Source: JAJTFA01 sp051715425
GTDB taxonomy: Bacteria; Bacteroidota; Bacteroidia; UKL13-3
DNA: 64,000 bases
Direction of reading: 5' to 3'
Assembly: GCA_051715425.1 (NCBI GenBank)
Contig: JBPXJS010000052.1
Location: 77,130 to 141,129, forward strand
In this document: piece after piece, positions 61,910 to 64,000 of the stretch
How positions within the stretch are numbered: the first letter of the stretch is position 1
Layout of the letters: each line of letters starts with the position of its first letter
Made by a program: the position numbers and the translations under genes
Notes under the pieces: model-generated
Told to the model about the DNA's origin: nothing
What the model saw: the letters and a program-made list of their open reading frames with translations, nothing else
Database searches by the model: none

Positions 61910-64000
61910 ATGAAACCATTATTACACCTATCCTTTTTAAGGAGGGTCATGATGCTGTTATTATGCAGCGTTTCCTTCTTTACTGCAAAATCCCAAACCA
62001 CCCTTGCGGCCGGGGATATTGCCTTTACCGGTTACAATTCAGATAATACTTCTCCTGCCTTAGATACCTTCTCCTTTGTCATAATCCGGGCCGGAGGAAT
62101 CTCTTCAGCTACCACGATCAGTTTTACTGATAACGGGTGGTTGTCGGGTACAAGCTCTTTAGCTACCAATGAAGGTGTTATTACATGGACCACTTCTACT
62201 GCCCTTGCCCAAGGAACTCAGGTGAAAATTGCCGGGCTAACAGCCTTGGTTAACGGGGTATCCAGCGGCACTGTAGCCAATACTTCAAATGCTGCAAGTG
62301 GCCTTTCGCTTGCCACAACCGGAGATCAGGTTCTTGCTTTTCAGGGAAGCAGCTTAAGTCCTACATTTGTTGCCGGTATACATATGAATGTATGTACCGT
62401 TGCCGGAGATGGCATAGACTCAGATGCCAACAATTGGGATGGATCCGTAATCGGAACCAACAGGTGTGCCAAGCCACCGGCATTAACAACCGGGACAAAT
62501 GCCACCTGGTTTACCACAGAGGTTGATAATGCCAGATACAATTGTACAGTGGTAAGCGGAACTACGTCTGCAGTAACCACGGGCTGTAATACACCCTCAA
62601 ACTGGACCACAGATGATGTCAATCCATATGTACTTCCATCTTTGTGTACGTTTTTTGGTTCTCCTGCAACTGTAACAGCTACCGGTACCTTAAGTGCATT
62701 TTCTTCATGCGCTGGTACCGCTTCTTCTTCGCAAAGTTTCACTGTAGGCGGATCAAACCTTACAGCCAATATTGTAATAACTGCACCTACCGGATTTGAA
62801 GTATCTACCACCTCAGGAAGCGGATACGGCAGCAGCGTAACACTTACTCCAAGCAGCGGCACCGTGAGCAGCACAACCATTTATGCACGCCTTTCCTCTT
62901 CGGCCAGCGGAACTCCTTCGGGTAATATCACCTGTGCTTCCACCGGTGCCACCACGCAAAATGTTTCGGCAAGCGGAACAGTGAATGCCCTGCCAACTAT
63001 TACATTAGGATCTGTAACAAGTGTAAGTACCTCTGCCACCAGCTTTAGTCTTCCTTATTCAGCTACCACCGGAAGCCCTAATCAGTATAGCATTGCAGCA
63101 GGAGCACCTACAGCCATGCCTGGATTTTCTGCCGTGAATAATGCTACCTTAAGCAGTAGCCCTGTAAGTGTTACAATCCCTGCCAGCTCTGCAAATACCT
63201 ACAACTTTGTGGCAACGGTAAGAAACAGCACCACAGGATGTGTAAGTGGTAATAATAACTTTACCGTTACTGTGTCATTACCTTCAACAACAATTAATTC
63301 TATTGTTAAAGGAACACCTTCTTCTGCCAAAACCAATGCCACATCAGTAACCTATAATGTCACTTTTGGTGCAAGTATTACCGGACTAACCACTTCTAAT
63401 TTCTCTTTAACAACAACAGGTGTATCCGGAGCAAGCATTACTTCACTTTCTGGTTCAGGTGCCAGTTACAGTGTAATTGTAAACACAGGTACCGGATCCG
63501 GATCCATTACCCTTAACTTAAACAATGCAACCGGACTTTCAAATGGTATCAGCACTTCGCTTCCTTTTGCCGGAGAAACATATACCATTGATAAAACAAA
63601 TCCAACGGTAGTAACCCAAAACCGCACTGTTTACTTAAATGCAGCAGGTACAGGCACTTTAACAGCCGCTCAGGTAAACAATGGAAGCAGTGATGCATCA
63701 GGTATTGCCAGTTTATCAATAAATACAACCAATTTCACCTGTGCCAATGTGGGTACGCCTGTAACGGTAACCTTAACCGTAACGGATAGTGCAGGTAACA
63801 GCAATACAGGTACAGCCAGCATTACAGTATCAGATACAGTTAGACCAGTGGTAGTTACACAAAACCGCACCGTTTACTTAAGTGCAGCCGGAACCGCAAC
63901 CGTAAGTGCTTTACAATTAAATAATGGAACAAGTGATGCATGCGGAGTAGCAAGCTTAAGCGCATCGCAAACTTCATATACATGCGCCAATGTAGGAACA
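61910..64000 (+). CDS. Large secreted repeat protein, cut by window edge
   Basis: An open frame of 697 codons from the ATG at 61910 to the window end, so the gene continues outside. Signal peptide VMMLLLCSVSFFTAKSQ. Residues ~25-235 duplicate the N-terminal domain of the preceding protein (LAAGDIAFTGYNSDN, ISFTDNGWLSGTSSLATNEG). Then come Ser/Thr-rich beta domains and at least two ~80-residue HYR-like repeats (VVTQNRTVYLNAAGTGTLTAAQVNNGSSDASG, repeated as VVTQNRTVYLSAAGTATVSALQLNNGTSDACG). A T9SS tail is expected beyond the window. Likely a surface adhesin. Confidence 0.85.
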   Translation, partial: MKPLLHLSFLRRVMMLLLCSVSFFTAKSQTTLAAGDIAFTGYNSDNTSPALDTFSFVIIRAGGISSATTISFTDNGWLSGTSSLATNEGVITWTTSTALAQGTQVKIAGLTALVNGVSSGTVANTSNAASGLSLATTGDQVLAFQGSSLSPTFVAGIHMNVCTVAGDGIDSDANNWDGSVIGTNRCAKPPALTTGTNATWFTTEVDNARYNCTVVSGTTSAVTTGCNTPSNWTTDDVNPYVLPSLCTFFGSPATVTATGTLSAFSSCAGTASSSQSFTVGGSNLTANIVITAPTGFEVSTTSGSGYGSSVTLTPSSGTVSSTTIYARLSSSASGTPSGNITCASTGATTQNVSASGTVNALPTITLGSVTSVSTSATSFSLPYSATTGSPNQYSIAAGAPTAMPGFSAVNNATLSSSPVSVTIPASSANTYNFVATVRNSTTGCVSGNNNFTVTVSLPSTTINSIVKGTPSSAKTNATSVTYNVTFGASITGLTTSNFSLTTTGVSGASITSLSGSGASYSVIVNTGTGSGSITLNLNNATGLSNGISTSLPFAGETYTIDKTNPTVVTQNRTVYLNAAGTGTLTAAQVNNGSSDASGIASLSINTTNFTCANVGTPVTVTLTVTDSAGNSNTGTASITVSDTVRPVVVTQNRTVYLSAAGTATVSALQLNNGTSDACGVASLSASQTSYTCANVGT

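Noticed and set aside
62341..62880. Minus-strand 179-codon open frame
   Set aside because: It is antisense to the low-complexity Ser/Thr/Val-rich secreted repeat protein that is open through the whole region; it has no protein-like motif.

Overview
The window is from a member of the Bacteroidota, most likely the Chitinophagia/Sphingobacteriia side. Evidence: several secreted proteins end in a type IX secretion (T9SS) type A sorting domain, promoters fit the Bacteroidota form TTG-N21-TAnnTTTG, intergenic DNA is AT-rich, and conserved families typical of the phylum (DUF486, DUF1761, DUF6922-like, MeaB, RpiB, TatC) are present. No rRNA, tRNA, transposase or CRISPR array was seen.

Layout. 1-14365 is ordinary chromosome: the 3' end of a prolyl oligopeptidase gene, gluQ, a 1,873-residue T9SS adhesin on the minus strand, tatC-rpiB-meaB-FMN reductase, small conserved genes, and a minus-strand operon ending in a NarL-type histidine kinase/response regulator pair. 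14366-28578 and 40465-61867 consist mostly of plus-strand operons that begin with the same unusual promoter: two 14-bp inverted repeats (GAGTG-TTTT-CACTC) in tandem with an exact 22-bp period, often preceded by an AT-rich palindrome. The second repeat runs into a TTG (-33) that usually lies exactly 21 nt from a TAnnTTTG-like -7 box. There are nine tandem-repeat copies, eight of them ahead of genes. 28619-40464 is an accessory island without this promoter. It holds small lipoproteins, a TIR / STAND-like / TIR-membrane operon, a LytTR two-component pair, a strongly structured intergenic region, and a PD-(D/E)xK plus HNH nuclease group.

How the genes may work together. The repeat-promoter operons encode: a membrane protein, peptidoglycan amidase, VTT protein, VioB-like protein, kelch-like secreted protein and outer-membrane barrel (14850-22113); a membrane-anchored patatin (22278-24933); a hydrolase and K+ channel (25967-28578); an alpha/beta hydrolase (40813-41793); a GH18-like glycosidase, cupin, contractile-injection-system (CIS) tape-measure domain and gpD/VgrG-like hub (42168-45876); a cytochrome-like lipoprotein and class 3 lipase (46093-51191); a carbamoyltransferase fused to an HEAGH domain plus two iron oxygenases (52357-56395); and three phage tail-collar proteins, a substrate-binding-like protein and a formyltransferase (56606-60574). 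Several envelope-targeting hydrolases and all the CIS or tail-like proteins lack Sec signal peptides. My main inference is that this is one co-regulated stimulon built around CIS-like parts and possible cargo. The sheath, tube and baseplate genes are not in this window.

The second candidate system is the TIR / STAND-like / TIR-TM operon at 29553-33990. The C-terminus of the TIR protein and the N-terminus of the STAND-like protein share a short motif, as in amyloid-motif-paired effector/NLR systems.
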